Positions 11,633 to 22,228 of a stretch of DNA of 64,000 nucleotides are shown here, in pieces. Origin of the DNA: JBBRHH01 sp963788015 (lineage in GTDB: Bacteria; Planctomycetota; Phycisphaerae; Tepidisphaerales; Tepidisphaeraceae); contig CAWBEY010000001.1 in NCBI GenBank assembly GCA_963788015.1, forward strand, positions 310,001 through 374,000. The letters run 5' to 3'. The translations under genes and the position numbers were made by a program. The first letter of the stretch is position 1, and each line of letters starts with the position of its first letter. The notes beneath the pieces were generated by a model. It was not told the DNA's origin and did no database searches. It saw nothing but the letters and a program-made list of their open reading frames with translations.

Positions 11633-12013
11633 TTGGGTACTTCTTTACGCAACCTCGTTCGTCGCCGCGCTTCGAACCGTTGTGAGTATTGCCGCATCCA
11701 TCAAAATGACAGTCCGTTTGTCAGATTTCACGTCGAACATATCGTCCCACGACAGCACAACGGTCCAACCGCTGCCTCGAATCTTGCTTTGGCCTGCCAT
11801 CATTGCAACCTCCATAAAGGCCCGAACCTGAGTGGCATTGACCCGCACACTGGCGCGATAGTGCCCCTGTTCAATCCTCGGTCCCAGGATTGGGAGGATC
11901 ACTTTGTGATCCAAGGGCGTTTAATTATGGGATTGTCTCCAACTGGTCGCGCAACTATTTTGGTGTGTGAAATGAACGCGTCGCCTCGACAGGAGCTGCG
12001 TCGCACGGTGTAA
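11633..12013 (+). CDS. HNH endonuclease
   Basis: About 126 residues with a textbook zinc-supported HNH fold: CEYC, then HVEHIVPRQHNG (first His pair), ASNLALACHHCNLHKG (Asn, second Cys pair, final His). The C-terminal part (HTGAIVPLFNPRSQDWEDHF) matches the usual continuation of this short HNH subfamily. No ATG is available: TTG at 11633 is the most likely start, or CTG at 11618 overlapping the upstream stop. It follows the 87-aa gene in one unit driven by the extended -10 promoter. Nothing nearby marks it as part of a restriction system or intron. Confidence 0.85.
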   Translation: MGTSLRNLVRRRASNRCEYCRIHQNDSPFVRFHVEHIVPRQHNGPTAASNLALACHHCNLHKGPNLSGIDPHTGAIVPLFNPRSQDWEDHFVIQGRLIMGLSPTGRATILVCEMNASPRQELRRTV

Positions 12014-12120
12014 ACAATGGCCGCGGCATAGGAGGTTTTCGGCGGGCTATTCGACATCCGAAATTGCGAGGCACATGATTTCGCCACTACAATTAGCGGT
12101 GGGTTTTAATCAACCAATCA

Positions 12121-12149
12121 TTGACATTCACCCTCCCATCCGCTCTAAT
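12121..12149 (+). promoter_or_regulatory. Sigma-70 type promoter of the leu leader
   Basis: Perfect -35 TTGACA (12121-12126), 17-base spacer, -10 TCTAAT (12144-12149, five of six matches). Start of transcription expected at about 12156-12157, one or two bases before the ATG of the leader peptide. Confidence 0.7.
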
Positions 12150-12157
12150 CCTCCCCA

Positions 12158-12235
12158 ATGCAGCACGCCGCCGCACAATCGCTTCGACTTTCCCCTGCCC
12201 TTCGTGGGCTACTTATCAAGTCCGCGCGATCGTAG
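12158..12235 (+). CDS. Candidate leu leader peptide (25 aa, five Leu)
   Basis: ATG at 12158 opens a 25-codon frame, MQHAAAQSLRLSPALRGLLI plus KSARS, ending at TAG 12233-12235. All five Leu codons are CTT or CTA, while nearby genes prefer CTG and CTC. The last two, CTA-CTT (12209-12214), sit on the 5' arm of the hairpin that would otherwise sequester the antiterminator. Being at the predicted mRNA 5' end it would be translated leaderless, since no ribosome binding site precedes it. Its role would be to sense charged tRNA-Leu. A second Leu-rich stretch (CTG CTG CTT, 12238-12246) lies just after it in another frame without a start codon. Confidence 0.5.
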   Translation: MQHAAAQSLRLSPALRGLLIKSARS

Positions 12236-12299
12236 GCCTGCTGCTTAACTTTGTGTGAACAGCCCTGCGATCCGAAAAGATCGCAGGGCTTTTTCTTTT
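12206..12299 (+). promoter_or_regulatory. Candidate leucine transcription attenuator upstream of leuA
   Basis: Three mutually exclusive pairings can be drawn. 1:2, GGGCTAC (12206-12212) with GTAGGCC (12232-12238, one bulge). 2:3, GATCGTAGG (12228-12236) with CCTGCGATC (12264-12272), nine pairs with one G-U, the antiterminator. 3:4, the terminator stem 12261-12272 with 12279-12290. A ribosome held at the Leu codons 12209-12214 covers segment 1, frees segment 2 and allows 2:3, so leuA is read when leucine is short. Drawn by eye; energies not computed. Confidence 0.55.
12261..12299 (+). terminator. Intrinsic terminator 84 bases before leuA
   Basis: A perfect 12-bp stem (AGCCCTGCGATC / GATCGCAGGGCT) with a CGAAAA loop, followed by TTTTCTTTT. 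It could end the HNH unit, but its place between a strong promoter and leuA points to attenuation. Confidence 0.9.
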
Positions 12300-12382
12300 G
12301 ATGCGCCTCTCACTCTACTGCCGTCTCAAAGGCATAGACTGAGGCTGGCGTGCAACGGTCAACCTCCTTTCCTGGAGCTGTT

Positions 12383-13930
<1,548 letters not shown>

Positions 13931-14008
13931 GCAACTCGGCCGGCAGAACTTGATGTCTCCAAGACTGCGATCCATGCGCTCCCTCACCGGACTGGGCGCA
14001 TGAACCGC

Positions 14009-15739
14009 TCATTGCCCTGCCGAATACACTCTCCCCCCGTGCGCGAAGTGCGTTACTTCCACCCACCCCTTGCTTGTCAGTCCCTCCATCCCCGCATCGG
14101 CCATCGCGCTTTCCAGTGTCCGATTCTCATCAATCACCAGCAGCGTCCGTCCCGCCGACGCTGGCGTCTGCGACAACTGTCCTGGCGGATATCCGTCCAG
14201 TTCAAAGTAATAATCCAGAATCGTCCGGCTCAAAAACGATCGCGCGATCACGTCAGATCCGCCCGTATGCTCCCGCAGCCACACCGCCATGGCCGGCGCA
14301 TCCTCGCAAACCCCCGACTCCCTGATCACCGGCCCCCGCCCCCGCGCCACCCGCCAGCCCTGCCCCACAACCACCGCTCCAACGATCACCCCAAACACCA
14401 CCGCCCGCCCCTTCACCCCCGACACCACCACCTGCACCAGCCTCCACAAACCAGCTCCAACAGACAGATACCCGCCGACAAATAAAAAACTCAACACGCG
14501 CGGAAACGGCAATATTCGCTGCAAAAAAAGCACTACCGGCAACGCCAGCAATACCCCCACCCACACGCTCGGAAGCTCTTCGCGACGTCTCCGCAGATCA
14601 ACCAGCAGCATCGCCACAAACAAAACCGCCAGTACCCCCGGAACCGGATCGGCCGCCGACCACCACACCTGCCCCGCCCAGGCCGGCACCTGATCAAAGT
14701 ACGCCCGCAGGCTCGCCGGCGCCGTCATCTCGTTGCTTACGATTGCCAGATATCCCGTCTTCACCATCGCCGGCGTGTACAGCAATACACTCAGCCCCAC
14801 CATCAAAATCCCTGCCCTCAGTGCCCTTGGCAATATCCCACGCCTCCCCGACGAAGCCACCACAACCCACCCCGCCATCGCCAGCAGCGGATAGACCATC
14901 ACCGGCACCGTGAACATCCCCAGCGCCCCCACCACCGCCATCCCCGCCCACGCGGCCAGCGATCCCTCCAGCGCCACCGGCGCCAGCACCAGCATCATCA
15001 GCCAGCAGTCAATCAATATCGTGTAGCCCCGCGCATTGGTCGAGAAGAAAATGAAATAAGGCGACACCGCACAAACCCCGGCCGCAAACACTCCCGCCGG
15101 CCGATTCCAAAGCGCCCGCCCGGCAAGATAAGTCAGCGGAACCATCGCACACCCCGCCACAAACGCCGGCGTCCGCAGCGCGGCCGGCCCATGCCCAAGC
15201 ACCCGCGCCGACACTCCCATCAACAGGTTATGAAAAACATGGTTGTTCGTCGCATACGTCATCAACGTCGTGGCAAAACCTTTACGGGCAAACGACAGCC
15301 AACTCACCGCCTCATCGTGCCCCATCGGCCGCCCCAGCCCCCGCCATCGCAGCAGCACCCCAACTGCCGTCAAAAGGCCCACCACATAAAATTCCCACCG
15401 CGATTCCCTCCAAGCCAGCGCCACCCGGCACTGCCCCCGTGCTTTCAATTGAGCAAAAGAATCCCGCACTTCATCCAACCGCCCGGCCAATCGCCGCCGC
15501 CGCACAAACCCCACCACGGCCAGTGTCAAATATCCCCCGCCCATCACCCGCGCCCGCGCCAGCATGGCAATGGCCGATGCCCGCTTCTGGGCCGCCGGTT
15601 CGGACCCCGAAAGCCCCCGCACCACACGGTCTGGAGACACCACGAATGACACTAACACCAGACAAATCCCCAGCCCCAGCGCAAGCAGAATCAGCAATCG
15701 GCCCGCCAGCGAAACGTGCCCTGATGGAGACTTTTCCAT
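14009..15739 (-). CDS. GT39/ArnT-like integral membrane glycosyltransferase
   Basis: 576 residues, intact, with about ten to twelve hydrophobic segments. The first large loop has GLGRPMGHDEAVSWL, the acidic DE pair typical of PMT/ArnT-type transferases that use polyprenyl-phosphate sugars. The C-terminal ~120 residues are a soluble periplasmic domain (VWLREHTGGSDVIARSFLSR, DYYFELDGYPPGQL). It begins 8 bases after the stop of the PA14/dockerin gene, so the two form one unit; it may glycosylate that secreted proline/threonine-rich protein or a cell-surface polymer (inference). Protein versus lipid acceptor cannot be told from sequence alone. Confidence 0.75.
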   Translation of the reverse strand: MEKSPSGHVSLAGRLLILLALGLGICLVLVSFVVSPDRVVRGLSGSEPAAQKRASAIAMLARARVMGGGYLTLAVVGFVRRRRLAGRLDEVRDSFAQLKARGQCRVALAWRESRWEFYVVGLLTAVGVLLRWRGLGRPMGHDEAVSWLSFARKGFATTLMTYATNNHVFHNLLMGVSARVLGHGPAALRTPAFVAGCAMVPLTYLAGRALWNRPAGVFAAGVCAVSPYFIFFSTNARGYTILIDCWLMMLVLAPVALEGSLAAWAGMAVVGALGMFTVPVMVYPLLAMAGWVVVASSGRRGILPRALRAGILMVGLSVLLYTPAMVKTGYLAIVSNEMTAPASLRAYFDQVPAWAGQVWWSAADPVPGVLAVLFVAMLLVDLRRRREELPSVWVGVLLALPVVLFLQRILPFPRVLSFLFVGGYLSVGAGLWRLVQVVVSGVKGRAVVFGVIVGAVVVGQGWRVARGRGPVIRESGVCEDAPAMAVWLREHTGGSDVIARSFLSRTILDYYFELDGYPPGQLSQTPASAGRTLLVIDENRTLESAMADAGMEGLTSKGWVEVTHFAHGGRVYSAGQ

Positions 15740-15747
15740 GCACGCCT

Positions 15748-18700
15748 TTAGGTCCCAAAGTTCGCGACAATGCTGGCCTGATCGGGCGTCAGGTTCTGGA
15801 TGCTCTGTCGCAGCAGCGCCAGGTCCGCGGCGTCCACAGTCCCGTCGCCATTCAAATCACCATCGGCGAGAAACTGTCCACCCTGTCCATAGTGGCCTTT
15901 GAGGATCGCAAAGTCACTGTAATCCACCGACCCATCCGCATTCACATCCCCGGCCGGCAGCACCGCCCGCAGCAGCGCATCCCACTTGGGGCTTCCCTCC
16001 TGGTTGATGTCCTCCAGCAGGCTCCACGAGCCCCAATCCGAGTGGCTGCCTACCAAGCCATAATGGCCAAAAATGTCGCCCCCACCGTTCACCCAGACGT
16101 TGATCAGGTTCTGGTAAAGCTGCCCCATGCGCGGATCGTTTTGCGCATCCAGCTTGAGCTGGCTGTTGACGTTCTGCCCCACGCTCGGGTTCAGCGCCAC
16201 CAGGCTCTGTCCCGTCTCGTACGCCTCCAGCTTTAAACCATACTGATCGGCCAGTTGCTTGTGCGCCGCGATCATGCCTGCGACGTTGTTTGTCAGATCG
16301 GCATTCATTGCATTGAAAAGCGTATCCAGCGTCAGCCCTGGTTTGTCGTACGTGTTCTGGTCAAACCCGACGTAAGGCGCGATCGCAATCCCATAAAGAT
16401 ACGAGCTTGGCTCTCCCCACTGGTCTTTCCGCGACGCCAGGTAATTCATCCCCATCGTCGCCCAGAAGGAGTTGGCCGCCTGCGCCGCCAGCACCGTTCG
16501 GATTTGGCCGGATCGATCCCCAAACTCCTGCTTGAACGTCGTCGCGATCTGGTGCGCCTTGAACGCGATCTGCTGCATCCCTTTGCCAAAGGCGCCGGGA
16601 TCCGTCAGCTCTGGATTGCTGGCGGCCATCGCCACATTTCGGCTGGCCTGTGCAAAGCCGAAGTTCCATAGCTCGTTGCTGTACTCCAGATACAAATGCA
16701 CATCAGGCCGAAGCTGACTGTGAAACAATTGCGCCATCTGCTGGATGTAATCGTCACTGGCCATGTCCGGGATGTTCACCCAGAGATCTTTCCCCGTCTG
16801 GTTCGCCAGCGCGATAATGTACTCATACGCCACCCCCGCCGGCCCGGTTTGAATGGCCGGCCCCGGCAGCGTGCGGTCCGACCAGTTCACCTGCGGGTTG
16901 CCGTTGGTGTTCTCCCAATCCATGAAACGCAGCGTCTTGAACGCCGATAGCCGCTTCAGAAAATCGTTGCTGAAGATCTGCGTCGTGTCGGGGGAATACC
17001 CCGGCGGAATCAGTCGCAGGTTGTCCATCGGGTTGGCCGGATCAACCGCGCTGACGATCACGCTGAGCAGGCCGCCCCTGGAGCGATCGATGATGAGATC
17101 ACCGGTCGTGAGGTTGCCGTTGGTGACAACATTGGCGGCCTTGCCGATGCCGCTGAAGCTGAGGGTGGCCGATCCGGTGTAGCTGAAGTGCCAGGTGCCA
17201 TCAGGGTAGTCATTCAGATACGTCAACGCCGCCGCGTCGGCGAGCGGATAGCCATCCGCGCTGAACTTCAAATTGGCATTCGGCACCCAGGGCCGATCCG
17301 GCAACCCCCACTGCCGCAGCAGGTGGGCCGCGTTCACCCAGACCTCGGATGTTGACCAATCCACGTTTGCGTCCAGGTTCACCCCAAGATTCAACCCCGG
17401 CACGGGCGGCGAAGGGGGCACCGAAACCACCGGCGGCGCAAGTGGAGGAACAGGCACGACCACGGGCGGCGCTGGCGGAGGATCCGAGATGACTACAGGC
17501 GGCGGTGGCGGCGCAACCACTGGAGGCGCAGGGGGCGGATCTGGAATGACGACCGGCGGCGCGGGAGGTGGATCAGGTTATCAACCACAGGCGGCGGTGG
17601 CACAACCACCGGCGGCGCTGGGGGCGGATCAGGAATCACCACCGGCGGCGCGGGAGGTGGATCGGTTATCGCCACTGGCGGCGGTGGCACAACCACCGGT
17701 GGCGCTGGGGGCGGATCAGGAATCACCACCGGCGGCGCGGGAGGTGGATCGGTTATCACCACTGGCGGCGGTGGCACAACCACCGGTGGCGCCGGTGGAG
17801 GATCGGGGACGACTACTGGCGGCGGTGGCGGCACGACGACTGGCGGCGCAGGTGGAGGATCTGGCGAAACCACCGGCGGCGCGGGCGGCGGATCCGGTAT
17901 CACCGGCGGCGAAGGGGGCACCACTGGCGGCACAACCACCGTCGGGGGCGAGGGCGGCGCCGGCGGCAACGGGCTCGGCAACGACACCACCGGCGGCGTC
18001 ACATCCACGGGCGGCGAAGGAGGCGGATCAGGTAAACTTACCGGCGGCGGAGGAACCGTTGCCGGAGGGGGCGGCACAGTTACCGGAGGGGGCGGAACCG
18101 TCACAGGCGGAGGCACAGGAACAGGAGGCGGTGGGACCGTGGCCGGGGGTGGCGGAACGGTCACGGGAGGTGGCACGGTCGCCGGAGGTGGGGGCACAGT
18201 GACCGGAGGCGGTGGGACCGTCACGGGAGGAGGCACCGTAACAGGAGGCGGTGGAACAGTGACCGGAGGTGGCGGCAAGCTTACCGGGGGTGGTGGAACA
18301 GTCACCGGCGGGGGTGGAACAATCACGGGCGGCACACTGACTGGGGGAGGCGGAACAGTCACCGGCGGCGGCACCTTTGGCGGCGGTGGGGCCGTCACTG
18401 GCGGCGGCGGGACCGTTACCGGCGGTGGAACGGTGGCCGGAGGCGGTGGAACTTTCACTGGCGGCGGCGGCACAACCACCGGCGGAGGCGGCGCCACCGG
18501 GGCCGGCGCGCTCGAATAGAGCTGGCTCTTCGGGACCACCTCACGCTTCTGATTTGGCGAGACCCATTCCAATTTCACGATGGAGGAACCGGTTGCCTGA
18601 AAATACTCCAGCTTCAGGTCAAGCCGCTGGCCGGCCGTAAACTTGAACGTGGCCGAGTCCAGCCGAGACGAGTGCAGGCCCCAATCGTCGATCAGCTTCT

Positions 18701-19037
18701 GCTTGTTCACCCACAACCGCAGCCCGTCATCGCTGGTTGTATAGAGTGTATAAGTCCCGGTATAGCGCGGCTGGATTTGGCCTGACCACCGCACCGAAAA
18801 CTGGGTTGTGCCCACCCCCGGCGCTGCGCCGCCTGGCCAGCCATAGTTGATGGCCGGGTCGATCCGGGTGGCCTTCAGTGTATTGAAATTGATCCCGCCG
18901 AAGTAGGCCGCCGACAAACCGTCGCCGTTGCCGTTGATGGGGTTGACGACGGCCAGCAGCACGCGCGACTCGAGAGACTCCACGAGCGTGACCCGCTGCC
19001 TTACCGCCGGCGAAATATGCTGCAATTTGTCCTTCAC
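15748..19037 (-). CDS. PA14 / Pro-rich linker / glycosidase-like / dockerin surface protein (one frameshift)
   Basis: About 1,100 aa. Start is a GTG at 19037 with a strong GGAGGAGG 7 bases upstream; this puts the planctomycete surface motif LESRVLLAV at residue ~18. Next is a PA14 domain (YTGTYTLYTTSDDGLRLWVN), often carbohydrate-binding. Then ~390 residues of PPP(V/A)TVPPP-type repeats. The frame breaks at ~17575, where one repeat copy has two extra A compared with its neighbours. The second part is a probable TIM-barrel hydrolase-like domain (VHLYLEYSNELWNFGF, LKLEAYETGQSL supplying candidate Glu residues) and a C-terminal dockerin pair (GDVNADGSVDYSDFAIL, GDLNGDGTVDAADLALL). Likely secreted and anchored; substrate unknown. 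Confidence 0.8.
17509..18515 (-). repeat. Tandem coding repeats for the proline-rich linker, with 87-bp units
   Basis: From ~17590 to ~17763 two 87-bp units are nearly identical (they differ at two or three positions), with a diverged unit before and a partial one after. From ~17990 to 18515 shorter 15-18-bp GGCGGNGGNACNGTNACCGG units follow. They encode P(P)PVTVP and DPPPAPPVV blocks on the minus strand. High similarity suggests recent expansion by slippage or recombination. Confidence 0.85.
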
Positions 19038-19674
19038 GGCGTAGCCTCCTCCGACGCGGGACGGTGGCGAAGCATCCCGGCGGCGCATTTCCCTGGCGGC
19101 TGGCATGTCGGGCGAAAACCGCGGGAGGCATCCCTTGGCGTTCACCCCTCCTTTGACTCTCGGGGGGTCATGTTAAAAGTCTGTCATGAGATTGCAATGA
19201 GAAAATGGGTAATTTATATTATCGGACGCTGGAATCTTAGAGGGGACGGAGGAAGTTCACCACGAGGTCACGAAGACACGAAGGAAGAGGGGGAAGGGTT
19301 TGTTTTTTGTGTGGAGTCTGGGGACATGGGCGGCCCGCAGTGGGACGCCGATGCTACGGTTGGAGATCGCGGCCTTACGCGAATGCTTCTTGTGCCTCGG
19401 CTGACAATCCGATGTCACCGAAGGTTGCCTGAAAAAGTTGCAGGGGAGGCGTGATCGTGGTTGGGGTGCGAAGGGGGCGGCGCGGGCCGCCGCTATCAGT
19501 GATTTTCAGTACAATAAACGCCTTCGGGGAGGTGGCATACGGAATGCTTTAGAGGTGGGTTGCCGCCGCGTTTTGCGCTCGAGAACTGATTCTATTTCAG
19601 ACAATCCAGCGACTTTTTCCTCTCGCTTTCGCGGGTCACGGATGAACTGCGGGTCGTGAACGGAGCAACTACAC
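19038..19674. other. Intergenic region between divergent genes
   Basis: 637 bases with no convincing gene. At 19258-19285 it has the CACGAGGTCACGAAGACACGAAGG type of low-complexity motif; a related form is at ~45515-45540. A GC-rich inverted stretch (GGCGGCGCGGGCCGCC) lies near 19474-19490. Promoters for the PA14 gene (minus) and the hydrolase gene (plus) should be here; none is obvious. Confidence 0.4.
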
Positions 19675-20352
19675 ATGGATATGAGTCGGACGATCAGTGT
19701 TGATGCCGAGCCGTATGCGTTTGAGTTTACGCCGGCGCACTGTGCGCTCCTGATCATTGATATGCAGCGGGATTTTCTGGAGCCAGGCGGTTTTGGGGAG
19801 ATGCTGGGCAATGATGTTTCGCAATTGCGGCGGACGATTGAGCCGAATCGAAAGCTGCTGGCCATGTGGCGCAAGGCAGGGTTGCAGGTGCTGCACACGC
19901 GCGAAGGGCATCGGGCGGATTTGACGGATTTGCCGCCGGCCAAGAAGGTGCGCGGGCGGAGCAAGACGTGCATCGGAGACGCCGGGCCGATGGGGCGGAT
20001 CCTCGTGCGGGGCGAGGCGGGGCATGACATTATTCCAGAGCTTTATCCACTGCCGACCGAGCCGGTAATCGACAAGCCGGGGAAGGGGGCGTTTTTCGCG
20101 ACGGATCTTCATGCCATCCTTCAGAACAAGGGGATCAAGCAATTGATCGTGACGGGAGTGACGACTGAGGTGTGCGTTAATACCACCGTGCGCGAGGCGA
20201 ATGACCGGGGGTACGACTGCCTGGTGCCGGAAGATTGCGTGGGGTCTTATTTTCCGGAGTTTCAGCAGATGGGGCTGAAGATGATCAAGGCACAGGGCGG
20301 GATTTTCGGCTGGGTGTCGAGTTCTGCGCAGGTGCTGGGGGCGATTGGCTGA
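19675..20352 (+). CDS. Isochorismatase-family cysteine hydrolase
   Basis: 225 residues, intact. The catalytic triad is readable: Asp29 in LLIIDMQRDF, Lys134 in VIDKPGKGAF and Cys167 in VTGVTTEVCVNTTVREA, with the family's non-proline turn before the Cys. Such enzymes hydrolyse amide-like bonds (biuret, ureidoacrylate, nicotinamide, isochorismate). The N-terminal EPGGFGEMLGNDV block resembles the biuret/ureidoacrylate branch by eye. Start 19675 has GGAG 9 bases upstream. It is followed after 60 bases by an NCS2-type permease, so a role in uptake and hydrolysis of a nitrogenous compound (pyrimidine breakdown product, biuret or similar) is a reasonable inference. Confidence 0.85.
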   Translation: MDMSRTISVDAEPYAFEFTPAHCALLIIDMQRDFLEPGGFGEMLGNDVSQLRRTIEPNRKLLAMWRKAGLQVLHTREGHRADLTDLPPAKKVRGRSKTCIGDAGPMGRILVRGEAGHDIIPELYPLPTEPVIDKPGKGAFFATDLHAILQNKGIKQLIVTGVTTEVCVNTTVREANDRGYDCLVPEDCVGSYFPEFQQMGLKMIKAQGGIFGWVSSSAQVLGAIG

Positions 20353-20412
20353 CTTGGCGAATAACGCGTACTTCATCGAAACCAACCGCCAGCGGAATAT
20401 TGGAGCATTTTT

Positions 20413-22026
20413 ATGGACGTCCTCAAACCAAAACTCTGGGTGCCAGGCGATTGGAATGCCTTTTTTGGCTTTGGCACGAACATCCTGGTGAATCTTCTCA
20501 CGTTGACGGGTTTGCTGAAGTTCGTGCTGAAGATGCCGGACGACATCATCTTCCACCGCATCCTGCCGGCCACCGGGATGATGCTGTTTCTCAGCACCAT
20601 GTATTACGCCTGGCTGGCATATCGGATGGCGCAGAAGACGGGACGGACGGATGTGTGCGCGCTGCCTTCGGGCATCAGCGTGCCGCACATGTTTATCGTT
20701 GTGTTCGTCATCATGGGGCCGATTGCCCGCGCCCATGGGCCAATCAAAGGCTGGGAGGCGGGCCTGACGTGGGTGTTCATCCAGAGCTTTGTGCTGATGC
20801 TCGGCGGCTTTGTCGCCCCGATCATTCGGAAGATCACGCCCCGTGCGGCGCTGCTCGGAACGCTGGCCGGCGTGTCGGTCACCTTTATCTCCATGAAGCC
20901 GGCGCTGGAGATGTTTCTGAATCCGGTGATCGGCGTCACCTGCTTTGCCGTGATTCTGGCGAGCTGGTTTGGAGGCGTGAAATATGGCAAGGTGCCGGCC
21001 GGGCTGGTGGCGATTGGCGTGGGAACGGCCATCGCCTGGGGATCGAACTTGTTTGGCTTGAATTATGGCGGATTGAGTCTGGCAGGCGTGTCGAAGTCTA
21101 TTCAGGGGTTTGGATTCTCTCTCCCCATTCCGGCATTCAATCATGTCTTTGGCGGGTTTGAGTTCCTCGGGACTATTCTTGTCACGGCCATTCCGTTTGG
21201 GATTTATGACCTGGTCGAGGCGCTGGACAACGTGGAATCGGCGGCCGTCGCGGGGGATAGTTTCCCGACGACGCGCGTGCTGACGGCCGACGGGGTGGTA
21301 AGCCTGATTGGCTGCTGCATGGGCAACCCGTTCATCAACGCGGTGTACATCGGTCATCCGGGATGGAAGGCGATGGGCGGACGGGTGGGATACTCGGCCG
21401 CGACGGGCGTGATGGTGTTGATCCTGGCGCTCCTGGGCATTTTGCCGGTGCTGCTGGAAGTGATCCCGACAGTGGCGATCTATCCGATCCTTCTTTACAT
21501 CGGCATGTTGATCGGCAGCCAGGCATTCCAGGAAACGCCCAAGGCGCACGCACCGGCCATCGTGCTGTCACTGGTGCCGCACATGGCCAACTGGGCCGTG
21601 ACGATGATCAACGGCGCGCTGGCGGCGGCGGGGACGGTGGTTCCGGCGCTCAGCGCCGCAGCGCTGGCCGATCTCATCGTGAAGATGAAAGGGGAAGGCG
21701 TGCTGTATCAAGGGTTGCACGTGCTGGGCGGTGGCTCGATTCTGGGCGGCTTGGTGCTGGGTGCGATAGCGGTGTTCATCATTGATCGGAAGTTCCAGAA
21801 GGCGGCAGCCTTCGCGGCGGCCGGGGCGGTGATGACGTTCTTCGGGTTTATGCATGGCGAGCACATCGGGATTGCGCAATCGCCGATGGTGGCGTTCAGC
21901 TATCTGATGGTGGCGGGCGTGATGCTGGCGTGCCATGTGATGCCGGCCGTGGCACCTGCGGCGGCACATGCCCACGCGTCAGAAGCGGACGATGTTGGGG
22001 AGATGGAGGCGGAACTGGCGGTGTAG
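20413..22026 (+). CDS. NCS2/AzgA-type nucleobase permease
   Basis: 537 residues, intact, 12 or so membrane helices; ATG with GGAG 7 bases before it. The start (GDWNAFFGFGTNILVNLLTL) and the PFGIYDLVEALDNVESAAVAGD block agree with the xanthine/uracil/hypoxanthine permease superfamily, where this helix holds substrate and coupling residues. It may bring in a purine, pyrimidine or derivative for the hydrolase encoded just upstream. The C-terminus has a His-rich, acidic tail (AAAHAHASEADDVGEMEAE) not typical of characterised members. Exact substrate cannot be assigned. Confidence 0.8.
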   Translation: MDVLKPKLWVPGDWNAFFGFGTNILVNLLTLTGLLKFVLKMPDDIIFHRILPATGMMLFLSTMYYAWLAYRMAQKTGRTDVCALPSGISVPHMFIVVFVIMGPIARAHGPIKGWEAGLTWVFIQSFVLMLGGFVAPIIRKITPRAALLGTLAGVSVTFISMKPALEMFLNPVIGVTCFAVILASWFGGVKYGKVPAGLVAIGVGTAIAWGSNLFGLNYGGLSLAGVSKSIQGFGFSLPIPAFNHVFGGFEFLGTILVTAIPFGIYDLVEALDNVESAAVAGDSFPTTRVLTADGVVSLIGCCMGNPFINAVYIGHPGWKAMGGRVGYSAATGVMVLILALLGILPVLLEVIPTVAIYPILLYIGMLIGSQAFQETPKAHAPAIVLSLVPHMANWAVTMINGALAAAGTVVPALSAAALADLIVKMKGEGVLYQGLHVLGGGSILGGLVLGAIAVFIIDRKFQKAAAFAAAGAVMTFFGFMHGEHIGIAQSPMVAFSYLMVAGVMLACHVMPAVAPAAAHAHASEADDVGEMEAELAV

Positions 22027-22055
22027 TGGGATCATCACAGCAAGTTGTGCGCGAA

Positions 22056-22095
22056 CAAAGCCGCCCCGAGGCCATAAGCCTGCGGGGCGGCTTTG
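22056..22095 (+). terminator. Hairpin terminator after the permease
   Basis: Perfect 13-bp stem (CAAAGCCGCCCCG / CGGGGCGGCTTTG), with a further AGGC/GCCT pair inside the loop. There is no long T run after it, but its place 30 bases after the stop fits a terminator. Confidence 0.7.
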
Positions 22096-22113
22096 CTCGT
22101 ACGTTGTCGTGTA

Positions 22114-22141
22114 TTGACAGGTGGTGGCGATCGTGGAAAAT
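22114..22141 (+). promoter_or_regulatory. Promoter of tRNA-His
   Basis: TTGACA at 22114-22119 and GAAAAT at 22136-22141 with a 16-base spacer, ending 13 bases before the tRNA. Confidence 0.55.
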
Positions 22142-22154
22142 GAGGAGATAAGAC

Positions 22155-22228
22155 GGTGGCTGTAGCTCAGTTGGTAGAGCACTAGGTTGTGGTCCTAGGG
22201 GTCGCGGGTTCGAGCCCCGTCAGTCACC
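22155..22228 (+). tRNA. tRNA-His (GTG)
   Basis: Complete cloverleaf: acceptor GTGGCTG (22156-22162) pairs with CAGTCAC (22221-22227) with one G-U. G at 22155 is the tRNA-His-specific G-1 facing C73 at 22228. D-loop TAGCTCAGTTGGTAGAGC, anticodon loop with GTG between TT and GT, T-loop GGTTCGAGCC. CCA is not encoded. Confidence 0.97.

Noticed and set aside
17273..18202. Glycine-rich plus-strand frame opposite the proline linker
   Set aside because: It is the complement of proline codons; the minus strand has the start signal, PA14 and dockerin domains in order.
17509..18515. Regular repeats resembling a CRISPR array
   Set aside because: Units are direct and contiguous without unique spacers and encode in-frame proline-rich peptide; no cas genes.
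19669..21549. 626-codon minus-strand open frame
   Set aside because: His/Arg/Pro-rich antisense of the cysteine hydrolase and permease genes, which have clear family motifs.
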